Made by a program: the position numbers and the translations under genes. The notes below the pieces were generated by a model. That model was not told where the DNA came from. It saw only the letters and a list, made by a program, of their open reading frames with translations, and ran no database searches. This document shows, piece after piece, positions 46,005 through 55,068 of a stretch of DNA of 64,000 nucleotides (position 1 is its first letter; every line of letters begins with the position of its first letter). Source of the stretch: CAYNRE01 sp964399535 (lineage in GTDB: Bacteria; Planctomycetota; Planctomycetia; Pirellulales; CAYNRE01); the NCBI GenBank assembly GCA_964399535.1, contig CAYNRE010000071.1:62001-126000 (forward strand), given 5' to 3'.

Positions 46005-48220
46005 ACCCGCAGGCGCGTCGACCAGCCCCGTCGCCAACTGGCCGCAGGCCCCGGGCTTGCAGCTTGGTGCGGCGTTCGACGGGCCGCGTGTCCTCCTGGA
46101 CGCGATTTCAGAATCGCGATGCAACTCGTTGTTCGGCGAGCCGCCGGCAGCTCGGCCGCGAGCTTGGCCAGGTTGAAATCAGCCACGATGGATTAGGGCA
46201 ACGGACTGCGCGGGGCCGTTTGCTGCTGTTGGTCTTGATGGTGCTGGCAGCCGCGCCTGGGGTGGTTTGGGCGGGCCAGCCTCCCGCCCGGTTCACCGCC
46301 GAGCGGGGCGATGATTCGTCGGAGTTGTTGGCCGCCGAGGAAGCTGCCTGGCAAGCGGCCGTGGCCCGCGTTGCCCCGAGCGTGGTGCGGATCGACCTGG
46401 TCAGCTCGACCGACGAGGGAGGCCCCGCCAGCGGCGTCGTGGTCTCGCCCGATGGGTTGGTCCTTACCAGCGCCCACCGGTTTCAACCGCCTCCGCGAGC
46501 CATTTTAGTGACCACGCCCGACGGCGCTCAGCACCGCGCCCTTCGGCTGGGGACCGACCACACCCGGTTGCTTACGCTGCTGAAGATCGAGGGGGCCGGC
46601 GATTTGGCCTTGCCCGAGCCGTCGCCGCCGCAAGAGATTCAGGTGGGGGCTTGGGCCATTGCCGTGGGGCGAACCCTGGGCGAGGGACACCCGAACCGCT
46701 CGGTCGGAATCGTCAGCGCGCTCGACCGGGTTTGGGGTCGCGCCTTGCAAACCGATGCCAAAGTTTCGCCGGCCAACTACGGCGGGCCGCTCATCGACGT
46801 GCTGGGGCGCGTGATGGGAGTTCTGGTGCCGCTGGCGGCCGATGGTTCGGCCGATTCGGTGAGCGTCGAGTGGTACGATTCCGGCATCGGTCTGGCCATA
46901 CCTTGGAGCCAGGCGCTGGCCGTGGCGCCGCGGCTGGCGGCGGGCGAGGATCTTCGCCCCGGCGTGTTGGGTGTTTCCTTTACCTCGAGCGACCTCTTGG
47001 CGCCGCTTGGTCCGCTCGCGGCGGTTCGCCCTGGCTCGCCGGCCGCCAAGGCGGGGCTGCTCTCCGGCGATTTGCCGTTGGCGATCGACGGTGCGCCGGT
47101 CCAGCGGTTGGGCGAATTCAAACGCCAACTGGGGCCGCATTATGCGGGCGATCGAATCGCCATGCGGGTGCGCCGCGACGGCGCCGAGCGTGAAGTGGAG
47201 ATCGAGCTGGTCGATCAATTGCCGGTATACAAGCGACCCTGGCTGGGGGTTTCCCCCCGCGGTCAAAATCCCGAGGGGGTGGCGGGGCTGGTGATTCGCC
47301 AGGTCCAGCCCGATACTCCGGCGGCTCAGGCCGGGCTCGCCGCTGGCGATGCCTTGGTGGATCTCGATCAGCAGCCGCTGGCCGATGCGGCTGTCTGGCG
47401 CCAGGCCCTGGGCCGCCGCACGCCGAGCGAGCAGGTGAAGATCTCCTGGCTGCGTGACGGCAAGCGCCAAACCGCGGAGATGACGCTGGCGGCCGCGCCC
47501 GATCGGTTGCTCGCTTCGTCGCCGCCCCCCGCCGCCGCGGACCTGCCTGCTCCCGGCGACAACGTGGAAGCACCGCCACCGCCGCCGCCGGCCGAGCTCG
47601 CTCCAGAGCCGATCGAGCTGCGTTTGCCCGAGATGCCCAACGCCGCCTGGGCCTGGATTCCGCCGCCCGAAACGCGCCAGGGACCGCCGGGGGTGTTCCT
47701 TTGGCTGCACGGCCCCGAAGGCTGGACCGACACCACGCGCCGCGAGTGGTTCGCGGCTTGGCAGCAACTAGCGCGAGACCAGAACCTGGCCTTGCTGTTG
47801 CCGCAGTCGGTCGACCCGGCCCGGTGGAACCCACTGGAAGTGGCCCAACTGGAATCCTGGGTGCGCGAGCTCGATCGCTCGACCCCTCTTGATTGGTCGC
47901 GGGTTGTATTTGGCGGCGCCGGCCCCGGAGGGGTAGTCGCCGGGTTTGCCGCCCGAGCCTTGCCCAAGCTGGTACGGGGGCTGGTGCTGGTCGAGGTTCC
48001 CTTGGCTCGCCAGCCGCGGGAAAACGACCCGGAGCAGTTTCTCGCGGTGTTGAATTTCGTCTCGGGCGAGGCGATGGCCGAGGCGGCCGCGCCGGCGGTA
48101 GCGCTCTGGCGCGAGGCCGGTTTTCCGGTCGACGTCGAGCCGCTGGCGGGGCCTTGGCCGGGCAGCTCGGCCGCCCGGGCCCGCCTGGCCGCCTGGCTGG
48201 ATCGGCTCGACGCGCTGTGA
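46001..48220 (+). CDS. Trypsin-like/double-PDZ pseudoprotease with C-terminal hydrolase-like domain
   Basis: Predicted 739-residue exported protein. The first 70 residues are Arg-rich before a signal-anchor segment at about 73-91. The protease domain keeps a His (SAHRF, H159) but has Leu190 at the Asp position (TDHTRLLTLLKI) and Tyr260 in place of the nucleophile (SPANYGGPLI). Two PDZ-like domains follow (about 318-410 and 425-510). The C-terminal 200 residues resemble an alpha/beta hydrolase, yet the nucleophile elbow reads GGAGPGG, with Ala where a Ser would be expected. The ATG at 46001 overlaps the previous stop, but the Arg-rich N-terminus makes it less certain. Confidence 0.82.
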   Translation: MNPQARRPAPSPTGRRPRACSLVRRSTGRVSSWTRFQNRDATRCSASRRQLGRELGQVEISHDGLGQRTARGRLLLLVLMVLAAAPGVVWAGQPPARFTAERGDDSSELLAAEEAAWQAAVARVAPSVVRIDLVSSTDEGGPASGVVVSPDGLVLTSAHRFQPPPRAILVTTPDGAQHRALRLGTDHTRLLTLLKIEGAGDLALPEPSPPQEIQVGAWAIAVGRTLGEGHPNRSVGIVSALDRVWGRALQTDAKVSPANYGGPLIDVLGRVMGVLVPLAADGSADSVSVEWYDSGIGLAIPWSQALAVAPRLAAGEDLRPGVLGVSFTSSDLLAPLGPLAAVRPGSPAAKAGLLSGDLPLAIDGAPVQRLGEFKRQLGPHYAGDRIAMRVRRDGAEREVEIELVDQLPVYKRPWLGVSPRGQNPEGVAGLVIRQVQPDTPAAQAGLAAGDALVDLDQQPLADAAVWRQALGRRTPSEQVKISWLRDGKRQTAEMTLAAAPDRLLASSPPPAAADLPAPGDNVEAPPPPPPAELAPEPIELRLPEMPNAAWAWIPPPETRQGPPGVFLWLHGPEGWTDTTRREWFAAWQQLARDQNLALLLPQSVDPARWNPLEVAQLESWVRELDRSTPLDWSRVVFGGAGPGGVVAGFAARALPKLVRGLVLVEVPLARQPRENDPEQFLAVLNFVSGEAMAEAAAPAVALWREAGFPVDVEPLAGPWPGSSAARARLAAWLDRLDAL

Positions 48221-48555
48221 TGTCGCGCGAGCCCACAGGCGGGGTGCGGCGCGTCTGGCTGCTGGCGGCCGCGATTGCGCTCGTTACGATCGGGCTGGGC
48301 CTGGCCTGGTTTCAGCCCGGCTCGGGCGACCGCGCGGCCTGGACCGCGGTGTGTTTGCGGAGCGGGCTGTTGATTGCGGCCCTCTGGCTGGCGTTGCCCG
48401 AGGTGCTGGCCATTCGGCCGTGGAGGCTGGCCGGGCTCGTCCTGGCCGTGGCGGTCGTGGCCTGGCGTCCGCGGCTGTTTCTGGCGGTGGCGGGGCTCTT
48501 GGTAACGCTGGCGTTTCTCAGGCCGCGTTGGCAGGGACAGCGGCGGCGAGGATAG
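48220..48555 (+). CDS. Small membrane protein
   Basis: Predicted 111-residue membrane protein with about four hydrophobic segments (near 14-32, 43-59, 66-82 and 84-98) and a basic C-terminus. The start ATG at 48220 overlaps the stop of the pseudoprotease gene (TGATG). It is the last gene of the plus-strand cluster and is convergent with the TPR-membrane gene. No family recognised. Confidence 0.65.
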   Translation: MSREPTGGVRRVWLLAAAIALVTIGLGLAWFQPGSGDRAAWTAVCLRSGLLIAALWLALPEVLAIRPWRLAGLVLAVAVVAWRPRLFLAVAGLLVTLAFLRPRWQGQRRRG

Positions 48556-48647
48556 CGAGATAGTGGAACAAGGCCGCTGCGAAACCGAATTGCCCTGAGC
48601 AAGCGATCCCGAGCCGGCCTGGTCGGCCGACGTCGGCGATAGCCGAG

Positions 48648-49937
48648 TCATTTCCGAAACGAGTTGGAAAGCACCGATGGGGCCCAGGTGCTCAACATCG
48701 ACGCGCTCAGTGAGCCGACCATGGCCGTGGCACCTGCGACGGCAAACCGGTGAAGCGCCGTGCCCTTCTCAGCGCCATAACCGATGCCGAAAGCCACTAC
48801 TCCGAAAACCGCCAGAAGGGCGATGCAGGCCGTACTCGCGGCAAGCAGCTTTCGACCATTTCCGGGTTCCATCTGATAGGTCACGCTGATCGGCAGCATC
48901 ATAAGCAGGGCCATCAGCGCCAGGGCGATCGTGGCGACGTGATGCGTCAGTGGCCAGCAAAGGCCCGCGACCACCGCCACGAGCAAGCAACCCCCCACCC
49001 AGTTCGACTCGGCGAGTTCATCGCGGTCGAGCGCCAATCGACCAAAGCGATTGAGTCGTAGTGTCAAGTGCATCAGCGGGTCGGTGGTCCATACCAGGAA
49101 GCCAAACACTCCATAGACGAGGACGATTGGCAACACGTAGGGCGCGAGGGCGGGGAAGGCTTGGGAAGCCTTTTGAAGCCCTTTCAACAGCACAACCACC
49201 GAGATGAGAAGCGCCATTTGGGTTTGCGAACTGAAGGACGAGACCCAGAAAAAATAGGAGAGCAACAGCCGATAAAAGAAATTCTTGGCCTTGAGCGCCG
49301 TTACCACGCCGCTACGAGCACTCTGAAGTTCCGGGTCGATGCGGAGGGCCTCGTGAAACGATTCGAGCGCCTCCGTGGGCTTCCCGTCATGCAGCTGTTG
49401 ACGCCCCTTCAAGGCCCATAGTTGTGCATTCTCCGGATGCAGATTGATTGCTTCGAGGGCAGCGGCGCGGGCCTCGGCATGGTGGCCGAGTCGATCGAGT
49501 GCGATTCCGCGAAAGCGAAGGCAGTCGGCGTCGTCGGGATCGGTGGCCAGCCCGGACTGGGCCGCCTCGAGTGCTTTCGGCCAGTCCTCCAAACGCAAGT
49601 GACACGCCGCAAGTTGTCCAAAGGCCCAGGGTTGATTCGGCATCAGTTCCAAAGACTGACGCGCACAAGCCGCCGCCTCGGCAAACCGCTTGCGACCAAA
49701 CTCAATGATCGACATGGCGTTGTGGGCGAACGCCGAATCGGGATGGAGCGCCAGTCCGGCTTGAGCCTCGGTCAGGGCCTCCTGCGTCTTTTGTTGGTGA
49801 AACAAGCAGAGCGCTAGGTAAGACCTGGAATCCGCGTCGCCGGGGTCCTCGAAGAGCGCCGCGCGCAGCTCGCGCTCGGCTAGCACATAGCGTGACTGTT
49901 CAAACAGAAGTCGGCCGCGTTCGTAATGCGTGGTCAT
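48648..49937 (-). CDS. TPR-membrane protein, paralogue 1
   Basis: Predicted 429-residue protein. Residues 1-220 are tetratricopeptide repeats (MTTHYERGRLLFEQSRYVLAER, with units ending in DPGD, HPDS, DPDD and HPEN). The C-terminal half has about five or six hydrophobic segments. The start at 49937 matches the start of paralogue 2; a longer frame to 50174 lacks similarity. A protein of the same length and layout is encoded next door, sharing DRDxxAESNWVG between membrane segments and WPLT after one of them. TPRs imply binding of a partner, possibly the AAA+ ATPase encoded upstream. Function unknown. Confidence 0.85.
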   Translation of the reverse strand: MTTHYERGRLLFEQSRYVLAERELRAALFEDPGDADSRSYLALCLFHQQKTQEALTEAQAGLALHPDSAFAHNAMSIIEFGRKRFAEAAACARQSLELMPNQPWAFGQLAACHLRLEDWPKALEAAQSGLATDPDDADCLRFRGIALDRLGHHAEARAAALEAINLHPENAQLWALKGRQQLHDGKPTEALESFHEALRIDPELQSARSGVVTALKAKNFFYRLLLSYFFWVSSFSSQTQMALLISVVVLLKGLQKASQAFPALAPYVLPIVLVYGVFGFLVWTTDPLMHLTLRLNRFGRLALDRDELAESNWVGGCLLVAVVAGLCWPLTHHVATIALALMALLMMLPISVTYQMEPGNGRKLLAASTACIALLAVFGVVAFGIGYGAEKGTALHRFAVAGATAMVGSLSASMLSTWAPSVLSNSFRK

Positions 49938-50192
49938 GGTAGGGTCCGCTGGTGATATCGCCGAGGTAGTTGCCTCTCGCGCTTCGAAGGTGCGAAGTGG
50001 TCGGCGTACGCGAATCCGCCGACAAAAAGGGTTACCGTGTGTTCGAGGCGCAGCCAGGTCGGGCGGTTCGACAAACTTGGATCGGGGAGCTGACTTCCAC
50101 AAGGCAAAAGAAGCTCGAAGAACTGGAGCCGCATCATTAAGGCGGTCGGTCCACCGCGGAGGCTGGCAGTCCACTGGTCGACCGTGGCCGTC

Positions 50193-51482
50193 TCATGGTC
50201 GATTTCTCTCCGGATTGCGGAGTACCAGCGGAAACCAGATAAACAGAAGTGATGCAGCGTAAGCCGCCGCCATCATGAGAAATCCGCCGGCTTCCAACAG
50301 AACCTCGTCCGATCCTTTCTCGGCGGGATGAACCGCGCAGTAGGCTACCGTCCCGCAAACCGCCAAGAAGCCGATATACGTGGCCACCATGGCAGCCAGT
50401 TGCCTGCGCGGTCCACGATGCACGCGAAACACAGTTCGGGTCGGTAGAACCATAATCAGGCTCATGGTCGCCACGGCGATCGAACTGCCGCTGTTGGTGA
50501 GCGGCCAACTCAGCCACCCAACGAGGGACAGCGCGAGGAATGCCCCTACCCAATTCGATTCGGCGATTGCGTCGCGATCCAGCGCCCGGCGGCCTGCCCG
50601 GTCGAAACGGAGGATCAGGTTCAGCACGGGCTCGGCAATCCAGAGCAGCGCGGCAAACCCCAGTGCGAGGAGCATGATTGGGCCCACGAGCGGCTCCACC
50701 GAGGGAATCAGGCTGGGCAGCGTCTGAAGGGCGTAGCTGAACACGACCCAGCCCGCGACAACCGTCGCCCGCTGGCGCAGACTCAGGGAGCCAAGGCGAA
50801 TCAGGGCCGGCAAGATCAGTCGGAAGACCAGGTTTCGAGAATGAAGCGTGGTGAGGAAACCTTGTCGGGCGTCTTTATTGTGGGGGTCCAATCGCAGTGC
50901 TTCGAGAAAGGCTTCACGGGCCTGACCGTGCTGGCTAGAGCGCAGCTGCTGCCAGCCGCGCCAGGTCCATAGCTCTCCATCCTCGGGGTGTTCGGCCAGC
51001 GCATGCAATACGATGCTCTTGGCCTCGCTCGGTCGGCCCAATTCCTGAAGGGCCACGCTTCGCATGCGAAGGCAGTCAGCGTCGGTGGGGTTGATCGACA
51101 ATCCCGATTCGGCCGCTTCGAGCGCCTCTGGCCATTGCTTGAGGTTGAGGTAACAGGCGGCGATTTGACCGAAAGCCCACTCCTGGTACGGAAAGATCCG
51201 GAGCGACTCGCGGGCGGCGGCGATCGCGCGATCGTAGCGGCACTGGCCAAACTCGATGGTCGAGACGGCCATGTGCGCGACGAACGAATCGGGGTGCATC
51301 GCCAGCGAGGCACTGGCCTCTGCCCGAGCTTCGTCGATGCTGTCCTGCTGAAACAGGCACAGTGCGAGGTAGGCGCGAGCCTCGGCATTTCCGGGGCATT
51401 CCAGGAGGGCCGCGCGGAATTCACGCTCCGCCGCGGCGTACCGCGACTGACGATAGAGCAATTGGCCGCGATCTGCGTGCAT
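50193..51482 (-). CDS. TPR-membrane protein, paralogue 2
   Basis: Predicted 429-residue protein, the same length as paralogue 1 and clearly related to it: MHADRGQLLYRQSRYAAAERE at the start, tetratricopeptide repeats to about 220, then about six hydrophobic segments with the shared DRDAIAESNWVG and WPLT motifs. The pair looks like a tandem duplication that has since diverged. It lies 45 bp downstream of the TPR-AAA+ ATPase stop codon on the same strand, with 255 bp to paralogue 1. No enzymatic motif is visible in either copy. Confidence 0.85.
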   Translation of the reverse strand: MHADRGQLLYRQSRYAAAEREFRAALLECPGNAEARAYLALCLFQQDSIDEARAEASASLAMHPDSFVAHMAVSTIEFGQCRYDRAIAAARESLRIFPYQEWAFGQIAACYLNLKQWPEALEAAESGLSINPTDADCLRMRSVALQELGRPSEAKSIVLHALAEHPEDGELWTWRGWQQLRSSQHGQAREAFLEALRLDPHNKDARQGFLTTLHSRNLVFRLILPALIRLGSLSLRQRATVVAGWVVFSYALQTLPSLIPSVEPLVGPIMLLALGFAALLWIAEPVLNLILRFDRAGRRALDRDAIAESNWVGAFLALSLVGWLSWPLTNSGSSIAVATMSLIMVLPTRTVFRVHRGPRRQLAAMVATYIGFLAVCGTVAYCAVHPAEKGSDEVLLEAGGFLMMAAAYAASLLFIWFPLVLRNPERNRP

Positions 51483-51527
51483 CGTCTTCGCCCCGTCGGC
51501 GCTGGACGCCGCGCCGACCAAAACGGC

Positions 51528-52946
51528 CTAGAGTTTGAGATACTTGAGAATCTCGTCGTACACGCCGCCTTGGTTCGAGTAGATGGCGTAGTTGCGGGCC
51601 GTCGCAAACCACTCCTGGGTGGTTGGGCGCACCCGCTTGGCGGCCGTCAGCAGATCGCGTGTGGCCAGAGGGCTGGGGCGGCCCGAACGCATCGCTTCGC
51701 GCAGCTTCTCCTCCACCGCCAGATCGACCAATGCCTTGAGGTCCGCGCCCGAGAAACCGTCGCACCGCTTGCCCACGCCATCGAAGTCTACGGCGTCGAT
51801 CGGTTTATCGCGGCAGATTACCCGCAGAATCGCGGCGCGGGCCGGGGCGTCGGGCGGCGGTACAAACAGAACCCGGTCGAAACGGCCCGGCCGTCGGAAG
51901 GCGGCATCCAAGTGCCAGGGCGCGTTGGTCGCCCCCAAGATCAAGATTCCTTCGTTCGACGACTTAACGCCGTCCATTTCGGCCAAAAACTGGTTGATCA
52001 GGTGCCGCCCCGCACTGTGGCGCATATCGGTCCGACTGGCGCCCAGGGCGTCGACCTCGTCGAAGAACATGACACAGGGACGCCGCCGCCGGGCCTGATC
52101 GAACAACTCGTGCAGGTTCCGCTCGCTGTTACCCAGCCACATATCGAGCACATCGCTAATGCCGATCGCCAGAAAGGCGGCCTTGATCTCGCCCGCCGTG
52201 GCGCGGGCCAGCAACGTCTTTCCGCAACCGGGTGGCCCGTACATCAGAATCCCTCCGCCCGCCTCCTTTCCGTACGCCCGATAGAGCTCGGCGTGTTCCA
52301 GCGGATGAATTATTTTCAGACGAATTTCTTCCTTGACGTGCTCCATTCCACCTACGTGCTCGAAGCGAATTGGCGGTCGCTCGAACTCGGCAGATACTCC
52401 GTCCCCCGAAAGGCTTCCGGCCCGCTCGCGGACACGGCCATCGAACGCCTCGTCGGCATCGGCGAACGTGTCCGAACTTTCGTCGTCGATTAGGTCCGCA
52501 AAAACGAATTCCTCGTCGACGGAACCGGGCTCGCTTCCTTTGGCGGCGCCGAGTCGGGCGGCCAAATCGGGGTCGGTCAGTTGCGGGTCGGCTCGCACCG
52601 CCGCCTGGTATGCCTCGCGGGCTTGCTCGATTTCCTCGCGCTGCTCGTGCAGCCGCGCCTGAAGCAGCAACACCGACGGCGGAACTTTCGCCATGCGCAG
52701 CAAGTCGTCGATTACAACCGACGATTGGCTATACTTTCCCTGGCGGTAGTAGGCCGTGGCCAATCCGAGCCGCAGTTTCCAATCCTGGGGAGACAGCCGA
52801 ACGGCTTCGCGGTATTCCGTCACCGCGTCTTCCCACTGACCGCTGCGCAGCAACGAATCGGCCAAATGCTGCCTAAGCGGAATATTCTCGGGAGAGATTT
52901 TCAGGGCGCTGCGCAGGGCCGAAATCGCGTCGTTATCAGGATTCAT
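51528..52946 (-). CDS. AAA+ ATPase with N-terminal TPRs (Cdc48/FtsH-like ATPase domain)
   Basis: Predicted 472-residue cytoplasmic ATPase. Residues 1-130 are tetratricopeptide repeats, 140-190 an acidic linker, and 195-440 a classic AAA domain of the Cdc48/FtsH/katanin type. Walker A is GPPGCGKT (237-244), Walker B CVMFFDEVDAL (291-301), the second-region-of-homology arginines lie in FRRPGRFD (350-357), and the lid has DGFSGADLKALV. There is no FtsH zinc-protease domain or membrane segment. It leads a minus-strand group with two TPR-membrane paralogues. The start at 52946 drops a non-conserved extension. A role in remodelling membrane complexes is inferred. Confidence 0.88.
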   Translation of the reverse strand: MNPDNDAISALRSALKISPENIPLRQHLADSLLRSGQWEDAVTEYREAVRLSPQDWKLRLGLATAYYRQGKYSQSSVVIDDLLRMAKVPPSVLLLQARLHEQREEIEQAREAYQAAVRADPQLTDPDLAARLGAAKGSEPGSVDEEFVFADLIDDESSDTFADADEAFDGRVRERAGSLSGDGVSAEFERPPIRFEHVGGMEHVKEEIRLKIIHPLEHAELYRAYGKEAGGGILMYGPPGCGKTLLARATAGEIKAAFLAIGISDVLDMWLGNSERNLHELFDQARRRRPCVMFFDEVDALGASRTDMRHSAGRHLINQFLAEMDGVKSSNEGILILGATNAPWHLDAAFRRPGRFDRVLFVPPPDAPARAAILRVICRDKPIDAVDFDGVGKRCDGFSGADLKALVDLAVEEKLREAMRSGRPSPLATRDLLTAAKRVRPTTQEWFATARNYAIYSNQGGVYDEILKYLKL

Positions 52947-53042
52947 AGGCCTTTGATGACAAGGTCTTAGTGGCTTCCAGGGTGACTCCCCGGGGAGCGT
53001 GGGCAGATCGTCCGTCGTCTGGACGCCGTTCAGCAATCTGCG

Positions 53043-53199
53043 CTAGCAGCCTGTTGAAGAATTCCCCGGGCTGCGTCCTCGCAGGGATGCGATGCCGAAA
53101 CAGCGACGTAAGTCGTGATTCTGCGAGCCGCGACGAGCTTGGCTCGGCGCATGGCGAGGTTGAAAAATGCCACGAGGGCTTTTTTCAACGGACTGCTGG
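53043..53199 (+). repeat. Dispersed structured repeat, copy 4
   Basis: Plus-strand copy and the best-preserved reference. It runs from CTAGCAGCCTGTTGAAG, through GGGCTGCGTC, the hairpin GCGAC-GTAA-GTCGT and the hairpin CGAGC-TTG-GCTCG, to TTTTTTCAACGGACTGCTGG. The ends are imperfect inverted repeats of each other (AGCAGCCTGTTGAA and TTCAACGGACTGCT). It lies upstream of the TPR-AAA+ gene. Confidence 0.8.
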
Positions 53200-53464
53200 G
53201 CCCGCTGCCAGCAGAACAGCATGGCGCGTCCTGCCGCGGACCGCAAGCAGATTTTATGGGCCCGAGATGCCGAGTCAATTCAGGGGCAAGGGGGAGCAGG
53301 CCGGTGGAGCATTCAACCGGCTTTGAGATCGCATGGATGCGCTCTTAGACTAACGCCGTAAAGCGAAATGCCGCGCCTTTCGTGAGTAGCTACGCCCTGG
53401 GCTGGTCGTGATTTGGAATACGTCACGACGGTTTTTCGCAACGGCCCGCTGGGGCAGGGGGGGA
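53200..53464. other. Intergenic DNA after repeat copy 4
   Basis: 265 bp before the coaC stop codon. A short stretch at 53430-53457 (GTTTTTCGCAACGGCCCGCTGG) resembles the 3' end of the dispersed repeat, so a decayed partial copy may lie here. No gene is supported. Confidence 0.4.
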
Positions 53465-54010
53465 TCAACCCCGCTTGGGAAGCAGCTCGGCCACGCGGGC
53501 GGCAATCTGCTCGGGGTCGGCCATTCGCCCGGCGCCGCGCCGCCGGCAACTGAGCCATCCCTGGACCGGGTCGACCAGGTGCACTCCGTCGGCGCGAAGC
53601 TGCTCCACGTTGCGCTGCACGGCCGGGTGGTCCCACATGGCGGTATTCATGGCGGGGGCCAGCAGCACGGGCCCCTCGAAGGCCAGATACAGCGTCGAGA
53701 GCAGGTCGTCGGCCAGGCCCCCGGCGGCCTTGGCCAGAAAGTCGGCCGTGGCGGGGGCTACGACGAGAAGCTCGCCTTGGGCGGCCAGCTCGATGTGGGC
53801 CCCCAGCGGGTAGTGGGGGTCGAACGCCTGCCGGGCCACCGGGCGCCCGCTGAGCGCCGCGAACGTGGCGGGCCCGACGAACTGCGCTCCCGCTTCGGTC
53901 AGGACCACGCTTACACCGGCGCCAGCCTGGACCAATTGGCTGACTAGCGCCGCGGCCTTATAAGCCGCCACGCCTCCGGTTACGCCGAGAACCAACTGGC
54001 GACCCTGCAT
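53465..54010 (-). CDS. coaC: Phosphopantothenoylcysteine decarboxylase (stand-alone CoaC domain)
   Basis: Predicted 181-residue FMN flavoprotein that decarboxylates 4'-phosphopantothenoylcysteine in coenzyme A synthesis. GVTGGVAAYKAA at the N-terminus, the catalytic His in GAHIELA, PAMNTAMW and the substrate-clamp Cys in WLSCRRRGAGRM (usually LACG..G.GR) are visible. In most bacteria this is the N-terminal half of a CoaBC fusion of about 400 residues; here the frame ends after the CoaC domain and no CoaB domain follows downstream. It is the last gene of the gmk-rpoZ group, a grouping common in bacteria. Confidence 0.88.
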   Translation of the reverse strand: MQGRQLVLGVTGGVAAYKAAALVSQLVQAGAGVSVVLTEAGAQFVGPATFAALSGRPVARQAFDPHYPLGAHIELAAQGELLVVAPATADFLAKAAGGLADDLLSTLYLAFEGPVLLAPAMNTAMWDHPAVQRNVEQLRADGVHLVDPVQGWLSCRRRGAGRMADPEQIAARVAELLPKRG

Positions 54011-54092
54011 GAACGATGGCCCCCGGGGCGCTTGTCAGGACCGGGCCCTGCTGCCGGCCCCGCAGCGGCGAATCGAGCCCCCCCAGCGCCGC

Positions 54093-54356
54093 CTACAGCG
54101 CCGACAGATCCAGTTCCGGCGGGCCGCCGGCCTCGGGCGAGGCGTCGACCGTGCGGAGCGTGTTGGTGGCGTCCAGAAAGATTTTGTCCTGCATGATCTC
54201 TTGAATCACAATCTGCAGCCGATCGGCGGTTTTCATATCGACCAGCGGGCGAGCCCCGGCGTTGAGCGCCACGAGCCGCTTTTGAATCAGGGTCGAAAGC
54301 TTGAACCGGCCGCCAACCTTGTTGACGATCTCCTCTTCGCGGAGTTCCTCGATCAT
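54093..54356 (-). CDS. rpoZ: RNA polymerase omega subunit
   Basis: Predicted 87-residue omega subunit, which helps assemble the beta-prime subunit into RNA polymerase. NKVGGRFKLSTLIQKRLVALN and the following ARPLVD match the RpoZ core, and the length is normal. The start at 54356 has AGGAGA nine nt upstream. It sits between gmk (27 bp) and coaC, the usual gmk-rpoZ-coaBC order. Confidence 0.88.
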   Translation of the reverse strand: MIEELREEEIVNKVGGRFKLSTLIQKRLVALNAGARPLVDMKTADRLQIVIQEIMQDKIFLDATNTLRTVDASPEAGGPPELDLSAL

Positions 54357-54383
54357 CCCTTGGGTTCTCCTGAGACGGTGACT

Positions 54384-54980
54384 TCAGTGAGCCGCGGGCG
54401 ACGCCCCGGCGACCCGGACGAGCAGCGTGCAGATTTCGTCTACGGCACGGTCGACCTGGTCATTAACGATTTGGTACTGGTACTGATCGGCCTGCGCCCA
54501 CTCGCGGCGGGCGCTTTCCAGCCGGCGCTGAATTTGAGTTTCGCTTTCGGTGCCGCGCCCCCGCAAACGCCGTTCCAGCTCGTCCTGGGAGCCGGGGTGG
54601 ACCCAGATGGTGATTGCCTCTGGGTATTGCGCCACAACGCTTTGCATTCCTTGCACGTCAATCTCTAACACTACCCATTTCCCCTGGGCCAATCTAGGGG
54701 TGACTTCGCGGCGGAGGGTTCCGTACCAGGTTCCGCGGCCGTGAACCTCGAACGATTCGAGCAATTGGCCCGCCTCGCGCAACTGGGAAAACTGCTCGGC
54801 GCTCAGGAAATGGTAGTGCCGGCCGTCGATTTCGCCCGGCCGGGGGGGGCGAGTCGTCGCCGAAACCGATTGCACCAGCGGCAGCCGGCAGCGCTCGAGC
54901 AGCCGGTCGAGCAGCGTCGATTTCCCGCTCCCCGAGGGGCCGGAAATGATCACCAGGTGTCCGCTCTCAGCGCTGGTCAT
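54384..54980 (-). CDS. gmk: Guanylate kinase
   Basis: Predicted 198-residue cytoplasmic kinase that converts GMP and ATP to GDP and ADP. The P-loop is GPSGSGKS (14-21). The GMP-binding region includes SATTRPPRPGEIDGRHYHFLS, and the lid has RLRGRGTESETQIQRRLESA. Length is normal (about 200). It follows yicC by 88 bp and precedes rpoZ by 27 bp on the minus strand. Confidence 0.96.
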   Translation of the reverse strand: MTSAESGHLVIISGPSGSGKSTLLDRLLERCRLPLVQSVSATTRPPRPGEIDGRHYHFLSAEQFSQLREAGQLLESFEVHGRGTWYGTLRREVTPRLAQGKWVVLEIDVQGMQSVVAQYPEAITIWVHPGSQDELERRLRGRGTESETQIQRRLESARREWAQADQYQYQIVNDQVDRAVDEICTLLVRVAGASPAAH

Positions 54981-55068
54981 GGCTTGCCAGGTCCAGGGGG
55001 GGCTGTATGCCGGACCACCGCCCCGGCGCCGCCCCGACCGGGTGCCGCCGGCGATCGCCCGGGGCCGC

